A DNA stretch of 64,000 bases from Kitasatospora sp. MAA19 (GCF_029894125.1 NZ_JARXYZ010000019.1:62001-126000); one strand, 5' to 3'; counted from the stretch's first letter, positions 1 to 9,994 are shown. Program-made: numbers and translations. The notes: generated by a model not told the origin, from the sequence alone.

Positions 1-234
1 CACCAGCTCCGCCGACCGGGCGGGCCACCGGACGCGACGTCACCCCGTCCATGCCGTCCCCTTCGACCCGCGAAGTCGAGCCCTGTTCCCCGTACCGTAA
101 CCAGCCGCCCGCCCAAGCCGTCACCGGGGCGCCACCGTGGCCACGGTGGCCGCCGGCGTCGCCAGCGGCCGCCGCCCCCCGCCAGGCCTGACGGTGCGTC
201 AACTCTTCGTGCCGTCAGGCCTGGCCGTCGGTCG
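1..234. other. Intergenic sequence at window start
   Basis: No convincing gene is visible in the first 234 bases on either strand. The segment closest to nadE holds an inverted repeat listed separately. Anything further left lies outside the window. Confidence 0.5.
181..225 (-). terminator. Hairpin terminator after nadE
   Basis: Perfect 14-bp arms GCCAGGCCTGACGG (181-194) and its complement (212-225) are separated by a 17-nt loop. They start 9 bases past the nadE stop. There is no T tract, as is usual for terminators in this kind of genome. Confidence 0.7.
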
Positions 235-1068
235 CTACGCGGGCGTGACGGGCGGGCGGCGCTTGTGCTCGGTGCGGCGGTAGTGCGCGAGGACGGCGTG
301 GAAGACCTCCTCGCTCACCGGCCGCTCCTCCAGGAAGTCGTCCAGGGCCTCATAGGGCACACCGAGGGCGTCCTCGTCGGGGCGGCCCGGGGCGAGGGTT
401 TCGAGGTCGGCGGTGGGGGTCTTCCGGACGAGGTCCGCCGGCGCTCCCAACACCTCGGCGACGGAACGTACCTGACGCTTCGTCAGACCGTCGAGAGGCA
501 TCAGGTCGGCGGCGCCGTCACCGTACTTGGTGAAGAAGCCGACGGCCGCCTCGGCGGCGTGGTCGGTGCCGACGACCAGGCCACCAGTGGCGCCCGCAAC
601 CGCGTACTGGACCACCATCCGCTGGCGGGCCTTGACGTTGCCGCGGACGAAGTCCTCGTGCGAGCGGTCGGCGAAGGCGAGGCCGGCGGCCGTCAGGGCG
701 TCGAAGGCGGCGTCGGTCGCGGGCCTGATGTCGACGGTCAGGGTCCGGTCCGGCTGGATGAAGTCGAGCGCGCGGCGGGCGTCCGCCTCGTCCGCCTGGG
801 TGCCGTAGGGCAGCCGCATCGCGCAGAAGTCGGCCGCGTGCCCGGCGGCGCGCAGCCGGTCGACGGCGAGCCGGCAGAGCCGCCCGGCGGTGGTGGAGTC
901 GATGCCGCCGCTGATGCCGAGCACCAGGGTGCGCGCGCCGGCGGCGCGGAGCTGGTCGGCGAGGAAGGCGACCCGGCGCTCGGCCTCCCGCTCCGGGTCG
1001 GCCACGGGCGCCACCCGCAGACTGCGGGCGATCTCCCGCTGGAGGTCGGCGGGCAGGGGTTCGGGCAT
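235..1068 (-). CDS. nadE: NH3-dependent NAD+ synthetase
   Basis: NadE makes NAD+ by ATP-dependent amidation of nicotinic acid adenine dinucleotide, the last step of NAD biosynthesis, in the cytoplasm. The 277-residue protein carries the ATP-pyrophosphatase P-loop GISGGIDSTT at residues 51-60, and the later segments GTDHAAEA and KYGDGAAD are typical of the family. Its length fits the single-domain ammonia-dependent form (E. coli about 275 residues); there is no amidase domain. The start at 1068 is chosen over a longer frame because AAGGAG lies just upstream and the extra N-terminus is not family-like. It appears monocistronic. Confidence 0.95.
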   Translation of the reverse strand: MPEPLPADLQREIARSLRVAPVADPEREAERRVAFLADQLRAAGARTLVLGISGGIDSTTAGRLCRLAVDRLRAAGHAADFCAMRLPYGTQADEADARRALDFIQPDRTLTVDIRPATDAAFDALTAAGLAFADRSHEDFVRGNVKARQRMVVQYAVAGATGGLVVGTDHAAEAAVGFFTKYGDGAADLMPLDGLTKRQVRSVAEVLGAPADLVRKTPTADLETLAPGRPDEDALGVPYEALDDFLEERPVSEEVFHAVLAHYRRTEHKRRPPVTPA

Positions 1069-1199
1069 GACGACTCCTTGGTGGCCGGACGAGGCTCGCT
1101 TCACCGGACAGTGTCCACCCGAAAAGGACCCGGGACGCATGTGATTCCAGCAACATCAAGAGGGCCGAAACGCCTGGTGGCCCCCCTGGCGAGCCCTGG

Positions 1200-3128
<1,929 letters not shown>

Positions 3129-3209
3129 CCACGCTCACCGCCTCTCCGGCGCCGCCGGGCCTTCCTCTCCATGGTCGGGCCTGAGGCGCCGGAACGGGAG
3201 GTTCTGGCG

Positions 3210-3239
3210 CCAGGGCCTGTCCGGCCGGACAGGCCCTGG
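3210..3239 (-). terminator. Perfect 30-bp palindromic terminator
   Basis: A 30-bp palindrome beginning CCAGGGCCTGTCCGG lies between the end of the DsbA-like gene and the start of ftsH, both on the minus strand, so it probably ends the DsbA-like transcript. Its core is related to a short motif seen in other gaps of this window (see findings). Confidence 0.7.
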
Positions 3240-3269
3240 GCGAATCCGCCCCTCAGGAGAACCCGCCGC

Positions 3270-3875
3270 TCAGGAGAAGTCGAGCGAGTCCGTCCGGGTC
3301 CGCTTGAGCTCGAAGAACTTCGGGTACCCGGCCAGCAGCCGCACCCCCTCGAAGACCCGGACGGCGTCCTCGCCGCGCGGGATGGCGCTCAGCACCGGCC
3401 CGAAGAAGGCGACGCCGTCGACGTGGATGGTCGGCGTGCCGACCTCCTCGCCGACCGGGTCCATGCCCTCGTGGTGGCTCTTGCGCAGCGCGACGTCGTA
3501 CGCCGTGCTGTCGGCCGCGTCGGCGAGCTCCTCCGGCAGTCCGGCCGCGACCAGGGCCTCCCGGAGGACGGTCTCGTCGGCGGGCCGGTCCTGGTCGTGC
3601 AGGCGGGTGCCGAGTTCGGTGTACAGGTCGCGCAGCACGTGCTCGCCGTGCTGCTCGGCGGCGGCGATGCAGACCCGGACGGGCCCCCAGCCGGTGGTCA
3701 TCAGGCGCTGGTAGCGCTCGGGCAGGTCGGTGCGGCCCTCGTTGAGGACGGACAGGCTCATCACCCGGAAGGAGAGGTCGAGCTCGCGGTGGCGCTCGAC
3801 CTCCAGGATCCACCGGGAGGTGATCCAGGCGAACGGGCAGATCGGATCGAAGTAGAAGTCGACTTTGGTGGTCAC
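3270..3875 (-). CDS. Mycothiol-dependent nitroreductase-like DsbA family protein (Rv2466c type)
   Basis: Cytoplasmic thioredoxin-fold protein closely resembling M. tuberculosis Rv2466c, a mycothiol-linked oxidoreductase. Signature stretches are ITSRWILEVERH, AFFGPVLSAIPRGE and the tail FFELKRTRT. The active site reads CPFA where Rv2466c has CPWC, so the resolving cysteine is absent and chemistry must use the single N-terminal Cys with mycothiol, or differ. The GTG at 3875 is preferred (201 residues, near the 207 of Rv2466c) because it starts just before the first beta strand; an upstream GTG at 3929 would add unrelated residues. It lies between a palindromic promoter-side repeat and a strong terminator, so it is probably transcribed alone. 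Confidence 0.85.
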   Translation of the reverse strand: MTTKVDFYFDPICPFAWITSRWILEVERHRELDLSFRVMSLSVLNEGRTDLPERYQRLMTTGWGPVRVCIAAAEQHGEHVLRDLYTELGTRLHDQDRPADETVLREALVAAGLPEELADAADSTAYDVALRKSHHEGMDPVGEEVGTPTIHVDGVAFFGPVLSAIPRGEDAVRVFEGVRLLAGYPKFFELKRTRTDSLDFS

Positions 3876-3896
3876 ATCGACGATCCTAGGGGGCGA

Positions 3897-3942
3897 GTGG
3901 ACCACGTCCCAGAGCCAATCAGCCGGCACTGGAGTGGTCCAC
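3897..3942. promoter_or_regulatory. Paired GTGGWCCAC boxes, candidate operator
   Basis: GTGGACCAC (3897-3905) and GTGGTCCAC (3934-3942) form an inverted pair 28 bases apart, and each box is itself almost palindromic. They sit directly upstream of the DsbA-like gene and abut the 3' end of the hydrolase gene, so they could bind a regulator or act as a hairpin ending the hydrolase transcript. Confidence 0.4.
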
Positions 3943-3945
3943 TTC

Positions 3946-5517
3946 TCAGCTGCAGGTGGTCCCGCCCGCGGGCACCGTGCCGTTCAGCAGGTAGGCGTCC
4001 ACGGTCCGCTTCAGGCACGGGTTGCCGGTGTTGTAGCCGCCGTGGCCCTCGCCCTGGAGGGTGACGGTGACACCGACGCCCGGGCCGAGCTGCTGCGCCA
4101 TCGCGTGGGCGCCCTCGACCGGGGTGGCCGGGTCGCCGGTGGTGCCGACCACCAGGATCGGGGCCGCGCCGGCGGCGGCGACCTCCGGGTGGTCGGTCTT
4201 GCCCGGCACCGGCCAGCCGGTGCAGCCGGTCAGCCCCCAGGCGGAGAAGGGCCCGAACACCGGGGAGGCGGTCCGGAACTGCGGCAGCTGCTGTTGGACG
4301 TCCTGGTCGGAGTAGCGCTGCCGGGAGTCCACGCAGCTGATCGCCCGGTTGGCGGCGTTCAGGTTGGTGTACTGCCCCTGCTGGTTGCGCCCGAGGAGCC
4401 CGTCGGAGAGCTGGAGCAGCGTGTTGCCGGTGCCCTGCTGCATCGCCTCGGTGAGCCCGGCGGCCAGGACGGGCCAGGTGTCCTGGCTGTACAGGGCGCC
4501 GGCGATGCCGTTGAGGGCCAGACTCTCGGTGAGCTGCCGGCCGTCGCTGGTGGGCAGCGGCGACTGCTCCAGCTTCTGCAGCAGCGCGGTGATCGTCGCG
4601 GTGCCCTGGGCGCCGCCGCTGCCGGTCGGGCAGCCGGCGTCCTTGGTCGCGCAGGCCTTCATGAAGTCCTCCAGGGCGAGCTGGAAGCCCTGGGCCTGGC
4701 CGAGCGCGGACTGCTGCGGGTCCTTCGTCGGGTCGACGACGGAGTCCAGCACGACCCGGCCGACGTGCTGCGGGAAGAGGTGCGCGTAGACGCCGCCCAG
4801 CTGGGTGCCGTAGCTGATGCCGAAGTAGAAGAGCTTCTGGTCGCCGAGCACCTGCCGCATCAGGTCCATGTCCCTGGCGGCGCTCTCGGTGTCCACGTAG
4901 GGCAGCACCGGGCCGGAGTGGTGCTCGCAGGCGGCGGTGAACTGCGCGTTGTTCTCGTCCAGCGTCTTCACCCCGGCAGGGGTCTGGGGGGTGCCGTCGG
5001 CGGCGGCGTTGGCGTCCATCGCCTTGTCGTCCAGGCAGATCACCCCGTCGCTGGCGCCGACTCCGCGCGGGTCGAAACTCACCAGGTCGTAGCGGGTGTT
5101 GAGGGAGGCGTAGGTGGCGGCGAGCGCGGGCAGCGTGGCGACGCCGGAGGCGCCGGGGCCGCCGAAGTTGAACAGCAGCGAGCCGATCCGGTGCTGCTCG
5201 TCCGTGGCCCGGCTCCGGATCAGGGCCAGGCCGATGGCCTTGCCGTCCGGCTGGGCGTGGTCGAGCGGTGCCTTCAGGGTGGCGCACTGCCAGTTCGCGG
5301 CGGGCGCGGCGGCGCCACCGCCCTGGGCGGGGCCGGGGGCCGGGCAGGCGTGCCAGTCGAGCTGCTGGGCGGCCAGTCCGCTCGCCGAGCCGGCCGCGGC
5401 CGGGGAGGTCGGCGCGGCCTCGGCGGTGGCCTGGCCGTCGCCCTGGCAGCTGGTGGCGGAGGCGAGCAGCAGCGCGGTCACGCCGAGCGCGCCGACGCCG
5501 CGAACGACGGTGTGCAT
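3946..5517 (-). CDS. Exported alpha/beta hydrolase, tripeptidyl aminopeptidase (TAP-like) family
   Basis: Predicted cell-surface lipoprotein peptidase of 523 residues, related to Streptomyces Tap/SlpD/SlpE enzymes that remove N-terminal tripeptides. A signal peptide ends in a lipobox-like ATSC with Cys24. The alpha/beta-hydrolase core includes the oxyanion region FNFGGPGASG, nucleophile elbow GISYG (Ser235), Asp462 in GTTGDPATP and His492 in GEGHGG. The last part matches the TAP-like C-terminal domain. The start at 5517 has GAGAGG upstream and gives a clean signal peptide; a longer frame would be Pro/Ala-rich and lack one. Substrate is not deducible. Confidence 0.88.
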   Translation of the reverse strand: MHTVVRGVGALGVTALLLASATSCQGDGQATAEAAPTSPAAAGSASGLAAQQLDWHACPAPGPAQGGGAAAPAANWQCATLKAPLDHAQPDGKAIGLALIRSRATDEQHRIGSLLFNFGGPGASGVATLPALAATYASLNTRYDLVSFDPRGVGASDGVICLDDKAMDANAAADGTPQTPAGVKTLDENNAQFTAACEHHSGPVLPYVDTESAARDMDLMRQVLGDQKLFYFGISYGTQLGGVYAHLFPQHVGRVVLDSVVDPTKDPQQSALGQAQGFQLALEDFMKACATKDAGCPTGSGGAQGTATITALLQKLEQSPLPTSDGRQLTESLALNGIAGALYSQDTWPVLAAGLTEAMQQGTGNTLLQLSDGLLGRNQQGQYTNLNAANRAISCVDSRQRYSDQDVQQQLPQFRTASPVFGPFSAWGLTGCTGWPVPGKTDHPEVAAAGAAPILVVGTTGDPATPVEGAHAMAQQLGPGVGVTVTLQGEGHGGYNTGNPCLKRTVDAYLLNGTVPAGGTTCS

Positions 5518-5898
5518 GGTGCGGTCCACCTCTCGGGTTGCCGGCTCTCGGGTTGCCGGGCGCGCCCCGGCGGACGGCGGGGCCGCGTACGCCCCGGCGC
5601 TCGGCACCGTCAGCGCACCACCGACCCTAGGGGCGGCAGCGCGGGCACGCCCGCCGGAAGCCCCGGTCGGGGGGCGTGCGCCGCTCGGGCTGCCACCCGC
5701 CGTCCGGGTGAGGGATCAACCGGCCGACGGCCGCGCGGAGCCGTGGCGCGGCCCGTGCCGAGGCCCCGCACTGAGACCCGCAACGAGGCCCGCAACGAGG
5801 CGCCGTCACGCGAGACGGCCGTCGGCCGGAGTGCGGGCGCCGCACCCGGGGACTCGATGCCGCCCAGCTATCTGGTGTCGCATGCTATCTTGCATTGC
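5518..5898. other. Divergent intergenic region between hydrolase and padR
   Basis: 381 bases with no supported gene. It carries a 15-bp tandem duplication near the hydrolase start, a short doubled CCCGCAACGAGG near 5777-5800, a TAGGGT element facing the hydrolase near 5626-5631, and the padR promoter/operator at its right end. Confidence 0.5.
5530..5559. repeat. 15-bp tandem duplication
   Basis: CTCTCGGGTTGCCGG occurs twice in a row (5530-5544 and 5545-5559) in the hydrolase leader, immediately upstream of its ribosome site. Confidence 0.7.
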
Positions 5899-5904
5899 AT
5901 GGTA
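5886..5904. promoter_or_regulatory. PadR-type palindromic operator overlapping the padR -10 and start
   Basis: TATCTTGCA-T-TGCATGGTA is an imperfect palindrome centred on 5895, with 7 of 9 arm positions matching. TATCTT at 5886-5891 also fits a -10 element, placing transcription start at or near the ATG at 5899. PadR proteins commonly repress their own genes through such AT-rich palindromes, so autoregulation is likely. Confidence 0.55.
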
Positions 5905-6279
5905 CCTGGCATGACACACCACGACGGCGACGCCGGTACGGCCGACGGGCCGGTGGCGACGCAGCTGCGCAAGGGCGTGCTGGAGTACTGCGTCCTGGCA
6001 CTGCTGCGAGACGGCCCCCGCTACGGGGTGGAGCTGCTGCAGGAACTCGGCCGGTTCCCGATGCTGGCGACCAGCCAGGGCACCATCTACCCGCTGCTGT
6101 CCCGGCTGCGCCGGGCCGGCCTCGCCGACACCTTCCTGCGCGACTCGGCCAGCGGCCCGTCCCGCCGCTACTACACCCTCACCGACGCCGGCCGCAGCGC
6201 GCTGGAGGAGTTCACCACGCTGTGGCCCGCCTTCCGCGAAACCGTCGACCACGTCCTGGCCCCGGGAGAGAACCCGTGA
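5899..6279 (+). CDS. PadR family transcriptional regulator
   Basis: Small winged-helix repressor of 126 residues. After a polar N-terminus, the PadR core begins at LRKGVLEYCVLALLRDGPRY, followed by the winged segment TSQGTIYPLLSRLRRAGL and the tail RRYYTLTDAGR. No Shine-Dalgarno sequence is visible, and the -10-like TATCTT sits 7 bases before the ATG at 5899, suggesting a leaderless message; the in-frame ATG at 5911 is the alternative start. It overlaps the next gene at GTGA, a standard pairing in which PadR controls a HAAS membrane protein. Confidence 0.88.
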   Translation: MVPGMTHHDGDAGTADGPVATQLRKGVLEYCVLALLRDGPRYGVELLQELGRFPMLATSQGTIYPLLSRLRRAGLADTFLRDSASGPSRRYYTLTDAGRSALEEFTTLWPAFRETVDHVLAPGENP

Positions 6280-6881
6280 ACGAGCCCACCGCCCACCCCC
6301 TGGTCCGCGCCCACCTGGACGCGGTCGCCCGCTACACCGCCCCGCTGCCCGAGGAGCGCCGCCGCGAACTGCTGGCGGACCTGCGCGAGCACGTCGAGAT
6401 CTCGCTGGCCTCGTGCGACCTCGCCGACGAGGCCACCGTCCGGCAGGTCCTGGAGCAGCTGGGCAGCCCCCGCCGGATCGCCGACGCCGCGCTCGACGAG
6501 GAGGGCGTCCGGGCCCGGCCCGAGCCGGAGAGCGGCGGCCGCACCACCCTCACCCTGGTCTTCGCGGTGCTCGCGATGCCCCTCCTGCTCATCCCCGCCG
6601 TCGGGCCCGCGCTCGCGCTGGCCGCCGCCGTCATCGCCGCGACCAGGGTCGCGAGGTCCGCGCAGTGGACCCGTCGGGAGAAGAAGCGGGCGACCCTGCT
6701 CCTCCTCTCCCCCGTCCTGGTCACGCCGCTGGCCTGCCTCGTCCTCGCCATGTCCCCGACCGGCCTGACCCCGCTCGCCATCCTCGTCGCCTGCGCGGTC
6801 GGCTTCTGCCCCACCCTGCTCGCGGCGTTCCTGCTGTCCCGATCCGCCGCCCGGCTGCGCTCCGCCGCACTCACCGCTTGA
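6276..6881 (+). CDS. HAAS-domain membrane protein (PadR partner)
   Basis: The 201-residue protein has an N-terminal alpha-helical HAAS-like region (HLDAVARYTAPLPEERRREL through LEQLGSPRRIADAAL) and then about four hydrophobic segments between residues 90 and 195. Such proteins are usually co-transcribed with PadR regulators; their function is not well defined, with signalling or envelope roles suspected. The GTG start overlaps the padR stop and has GGGAGAG upstream, indicating translational coupling. A perfect 21-bp hairpin ends the unit. Confidence 0.78.
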   Translation: MNEPTAHPLVRAHLDAVARYTAPLPEERRRELLADLREHVEISLASCDLADEATVRQVLEQLGSPRRIADAALDEEGVRARPEPESGGRTTLTLVFAVLAMPLLLIPAVGPALALAAAVIAATRVARSAQWTRREKKRATLLLLSPVLVTPLACLVLAMSPTGLTPLAILVACAVGFCPTLLAAFLLSRSAARLRSAALTA

Positions 6882-6921
6882 ATCAGAACTCGCCGTACGG
6901 CAATTGAGGTTCAATCACATA

Positions 6922-6966
6922 CGGTCGGCGGCCGCTCCCCGGACACCGGGGAGCGGCCGCCGACCG
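6922..6966. terminator. Perfect 21-bp hairpin terminator
   Basis: Arms 6922-6942 and 6946-6966 are perfectly complementary with a 3-nt ACA loop, 40 bases after the HAAS gene stop. No T tract follows. Confidence 0.85.
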
Positions 6967-7066
6967 TCAAAGCCCGGAGATCCGAGGCCCCACGCCCCAC
7001 GAAAGCGTGTCGACGCCGATCCACGAGGTAGCGTACGGAGCATCCCGGATCCCGTGAGGCCGGCGC

Positions 7067-7096
7067 TTGTGCGCGTCCCCGGCCGGCCGCTAAAGT
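7067..7096 (+). promoter_or_regulatory. Putative promoter for the secreted protein at 7449
   Basis: TTGTGC (7067-7072), an 18-bp spacer and TAAAGT (7091-7096) resemble a vegetative sigma promoter. Transcription would start near 7103. Confidence 0.4.
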
Positions 7097-7448
7097 CTTA
7101 CCTGTTTCTCACCGTCAAATTCTTTTTCGGCCACGGCGGTTCATACGGTGAACGAGAACCTCCATACAGTGTGCGGACATTGAACGCCCCCACCGGCGAC
7201 CCCTGCCACATGGGGGCTTTTCCATTACGCGGGACTCCGGGCGAATCCCTTTACCGTCAGGCCCGTTGACCCACTTCTCCGGCGACTGCTTTGCTTTCGG
7301 CGGCCGAGGCGGGCCTGTTTCCCCCCGGTGATCCGTTGTGCGGCGGGTCACCCAGGCATCCCCACCGCCTCCGGCCTCTCCCTGTCCTTCACGACCACCC
7401 GGCGCCCACCGGCTCCCGGGTGGTCGGCATGAGAGAGGCAACCCTCAC

Positions 7449-9278
7449 ATGGGCCGAACCCCCACGTTCCGTCATGCCAGACGAGCGGCGTTCACCGGCA
7501 TCGCCGCGTTCGCCCTCGCGGCGGCCGGCTTCACCGCGGCACCCGCCCAGGCGCAGCCCGACGGCTCCGCGACCCCCGCGGCGTCGGCGAACCACCCGTA
7601 CCGGCACGGCGCCGTCCCGCTGCGCGGCCACCAGGCCGCGCCGAACCTCACCGCCGCCAACAACCTCAACTACGGTGGCGGCGCAGGCAGTCCGAGCATC
7701 GGCGTGACCACCGGACCGGAGCACGTCTACCTGGTGTTCTGGGGCTCCCAATGGGGCACCAGCGGCACCGACGCCAACGGCAACACCACGCTCAGCGGCG
7801 ACGCCAAGGGCATGGCCCCGCGCCTGCAGCAGCTGTTCAAGGGCATCGGCGCGGGCAACGAGCTCTGGTCCGGCGTCATGACGCAGTACTGCGAGGGCAT
7901 CGCGACGGGTTCGCAGACCTGCCCGGCCAACTCCGCGCACGTCGCCTACCCGACCGGCGGCGCGCTCGCCGGCGTCTGGGTGGACACCTCCGCCGCGGCG
8001 CCCGCCTCCGCGACCGGCAACCAGATCGGCGCCGAGGCGGTCAAGGCGTCCGGCCACTTCGGCAACACCACCGCCGCGGCCAACCGGAACAACCAGTACG
8101 TCGTCGTCTCGCCCACCGGCACCACCCCCGACGGCTTCAACACCGCGTCCGGCAACTTCTGCGCCTGGCACGACTACACCGGTGACACCACGCTCACCGG
8201 CGGCGCCGTCTCCTCGCCGTACGGCGAACTGCCGTTCACCAACCTGCCGTACGTGACCGACGCGGGCTCCGGCTGCGGCCAGAGCTTCGTCAACGCCGGC
8301 TCGGCCGGCACGCTCGACGGCGTCACCATCGTCGAGGGCCACGAGTACGCCGAGACCATCACCGACCAGAACCCGGCCGGCGGCTGGACGGACAGCAGCG
8401 GCGCCGAGAACGGCGACAAGTGCGCCTGGCTCAGCAGCGGCCAGGGCGCCTCGGCGAACGTCGGCTTCGCCACCGGCAACTTCGCGATGCAGTCGACCTG
8501 GTCCAACGACTTCAACAGCGGCGCGGGCGGCTGCCAGATGTCGCACCCGATCGTCGGCGGCGGCACGACCGGCAACACCGTCACCGTCACCAACCCGGGC
8601 GCCCAGACCAGCACCACCGGTACGGCCGTCAGCCTGCAGGTCGCGGCGACCGACAGCGCCTCCGGCCAGACCCTCGGCTACACGGCGAGCGGCCTGCCGG
8701 CCGGCCTGTCCATCTCCGCCTCCGGCCTGATCAGCGGCACCCCGACCACCGCCGGCACCTCCAGCGTCACCGTGACCGCCAAGGACACCACCGGCGCCAC
8801 CGGCTCCGCCTCCTTCGGCTGGACCGTCAACGGCACGGGCGGCGGCGGCATCACCAACGGCGGCTTCGAGACCGGCACCCTGAGCGGCTGGACCGGCGCC
8901 GGCAGCACCGCCGCCACCAGCGCCGCCAAGCACACCGGCGGCTACGGCGCGATGGTCGGCTCCACCAACCCCACCACCACGTCCTCGGTCAACCAGACCT
9001 TCACCGCACCGACCGGCAGCAGCAAGGTCTCCTTCTGGTACGACGTCACCTGCCCGGACACCGTCACCTACGACTGGGCGACCGCCACGCTCAAGGACAA
9101 CACCACCAACACCACGACCACGGTGCTCGCCAAGACCTGCACCAACGGCCTCGGCTGGAAGTCCGCCTCCGGCACCGTCACCCCGGGCCACAGCTACACG
9201 CTCACCCTCACCAACGTGGACGACAACTACCCGGGCGACCCGACCTACACCTACTACGACGACGTGACCGTCTCCTGA
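7449..9278 (+). CDS. Secreted multidomain protein with metallopeptidase-like HEYAE motif, Ig-like and C-terminal binding domains
   Basis: 609-residue exported protein. A Sec signal peptide ends at about AQA-QP (residue 35). The N-terminal domain (about 60-370) has an unusual GHEYAETITD segment, reminiscent of the HExxE region of plant EXO/PHI-1-like proteins and possibly metal-binding. A putative Ig (He_PIG) domain follows, around 390-470, with the pattern LPAGLSISASGLISGTPTTA. The C-terminus begins NGGFETGTLSGW and looks like a carbohydrate- or surface-binding beta-sandwich. Both linkers are Gly/Thr-rich. Start chosen for GAGAGG nine bases upstream. Activity is unproven; a wall- or polysaccharide-associated hydrolase is one guess. 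Confidence 0.7.
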   Translation: MGRTPTFRHARRAAFTGIAAFALAAAGFTAAPAQAQPDGSATPAASANHPYRHGAVPLRGHQAAPNLTAANNLNYGGGAGSPSIGVTTGPEHVYLVFWGSQWGTSGTDANGNTTLSGDAKGMAPRLQQLFKGIGAGNELWSGVMTQYCEGIATGSQTCPANSAHVAYPTGGALAGVWVDTSAAAPASATGNQIGAEAVKASGHFGNTTAAANRNNQYVVVSPTGTTPDGFNTASGNFCAWHDYTGDTTLTGGAVSSPYGELPFTNLPYVTDAGSGCGQSFVNAGSAGTLDGVTIVEGHEYAETITDQNPAGGWTDSSGAENGDKCAWLSSGQGASANVGFATGNFAMQSTWSNDFNSGAGGCQMSHPIVGGGTTGNTVTVTNPGAQTSTTGTAVSLQVAATDSASGQTLGYTASGLPAGLSISASGLISGTPTTAGTSSVTVTAKDTTGATGSASFGWTVNGTGGGGITNGGFETGTLSGWTGAGSTAATSAAKHTGGYGAMVGSTNPTTTSSVNQTFTAPTGSSKVSFWYDVTCPDTVTYDWATATLKDNTTNTTTTVLAKTCTNGLGWKSASGTVTPGHSYTLTLTNVDDNYPGDPTYTYYDDVTVS

Positions 9279-9302
9279 CGGCCGTCCGTCCACGCCCCTG
9301 AC

Positions 9303-9339
9303 GCCGCCGGGGCGGGCCACCACGGCCCGCCCCGGCGGC
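9303..9339 (+). terminator. 16-bp GC-rich hairpin terminator
   Basis: Arms 9303-9318 and 9324-9339 are fully complementary with a 5-nt loop, between the secreted protein and the next lipoprotein gene. Confidence 0.8.
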
Positions 9340-9375
9340 ACCGCGCCCCGAGGACCTGCCCGCGGAAGGAGAGCC

Positions 9376-9834
9376 GTGTCCACCCGAACCCGCGCGGCGG
9401 TCGCCCTGCTCGCCCTGCTCGCCCCGGCGGCGGGCTGCTCGTCCCCGCCACCGACCGCTCCTCCGGCCACCCCGTCGAGCGCCCCGCCGAGCTCCTCGCC
9501 GGGCCCGGCGGTGCTGCGGCTCGACGAGCACGCCGACGGCACGACCGTACGGGTGGCGCCCGGCACCGTCGTGCGGATCGAGCTGCCCGGCACCTACTGG
9601 TCCGCTCCCGCCGCCGACGCGCCGCAGACCCTGCGCCCCACCGGCGGCACCACCTCCCCCGCCCCCTCCTGCCGCCCGGGGGCCGGCTGCGGCGAGGTCA
9701 CCGCCGGGTTCCTGGCCGGGCCGCCCGGCACCGCCCACGTCTCCGCGCACCGCACCACCTGCGGCGAGGCGCTGGTCTGCCCGCCCGGGCAGCGGACCTT
9801 CACGGTGACGGTGACGGTCGCCGCCGGAGCCTGA
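9376..9834 (+). CDS. Chagasin-like (inhibitor I42 type) lipoprotein
   Basis: 152-residue exported protein. The signal peptide ends in lipobox APAAGC with Cys21, followed by a Pro/Ser/Thr linker to about residue 45. The remainder resembles the chagasin fold of cysteine-protease inhibitors: a VAPGTVVRIELPGTYW strand, a central FLAGPPGTAHVSA segment and a final FTVTVTV strand. Three or more cysteines in the mature part could form disulfides. GTG start at 9376 with GGAAGGAGAG upstream. Inhibitor function is an inference from fold-like motifs only. Confidence 0.6.
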   Translation: MSTRTRAAVALLALLAPAAGCSSPPPTAPPATPSSAPPSSSPGPAVLRLDEHADGTTVRVAPGTVVRIELPGTYWSAPAADAPQTLRPTGGTTSPAPSCRPGAGCGEVTAGFLAGPPGTAHVSAHRTTCGEALVCPPGQRTFTVTVTVAAGA

Positions 9835-9837
9835 TGG

Positions 9838-9930
9838 TCAGTGCTGGACGCCGGCGGACAGCGCGAAGTCCGCGACGCAGGCGCGCCGGGTGCTCACCGG
9901 GCCCCAGCCGGCGTCGTGGCCGCCGCAGAA
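9838..9930 (-). pseudogene. Possible C-terminal gene remnant
   Basis: On the minus strand, about 31 codons ending at the stop 9838-9840 use almost only G/C at third positions and encode CFCGGHDAGWGPVSTRRACV followed by ADFALSAGVQH. Upstream of about 9930 the codon bias fades and no start with a ribosome site is seen. This looks like the tail of a lost gene between the lipoprotein gene and the ECF42 locus. The family was not recognised. Confidence 0.4.
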
Positions 9931-9994
9931 GCATGGAGACCTGACGGGCGATGCCGCCGCTGCGAGAAGAACATGCGAACGTTCCGGCGGAGGA

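Larger units (their letters stand above)
6882..7448 (+). other. Long intergenic region and probable 5' leader
   Basis: 567 bases without a supported gene; the one sizeable open frame (6904-7269) has no coding-like composition. The first part is the padR-HAAS terminator. A promoter-like pair at 7067-7096 would give a leader of roughly 345 bases for the secreted protein at 7449. The unusually A/T-rich run at 7090-7180 stands out from the neighbouring DNA. Confidence 0.5.

Noticed and set aside
6904..7269. Possible 121-codon gene in the gap before the secreted protein
   Set aside because: It begins inside the terminator hairpin, lacks third-position G/C bias in its second half and has no ribosome site.
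7097..7448. Known riboswitch, such as a ydaO/c-di-AMP type, in the leader
   Set aside because: I could not align the conserved core of any riboswitch I know. Only the possibility of a long leader is reported.
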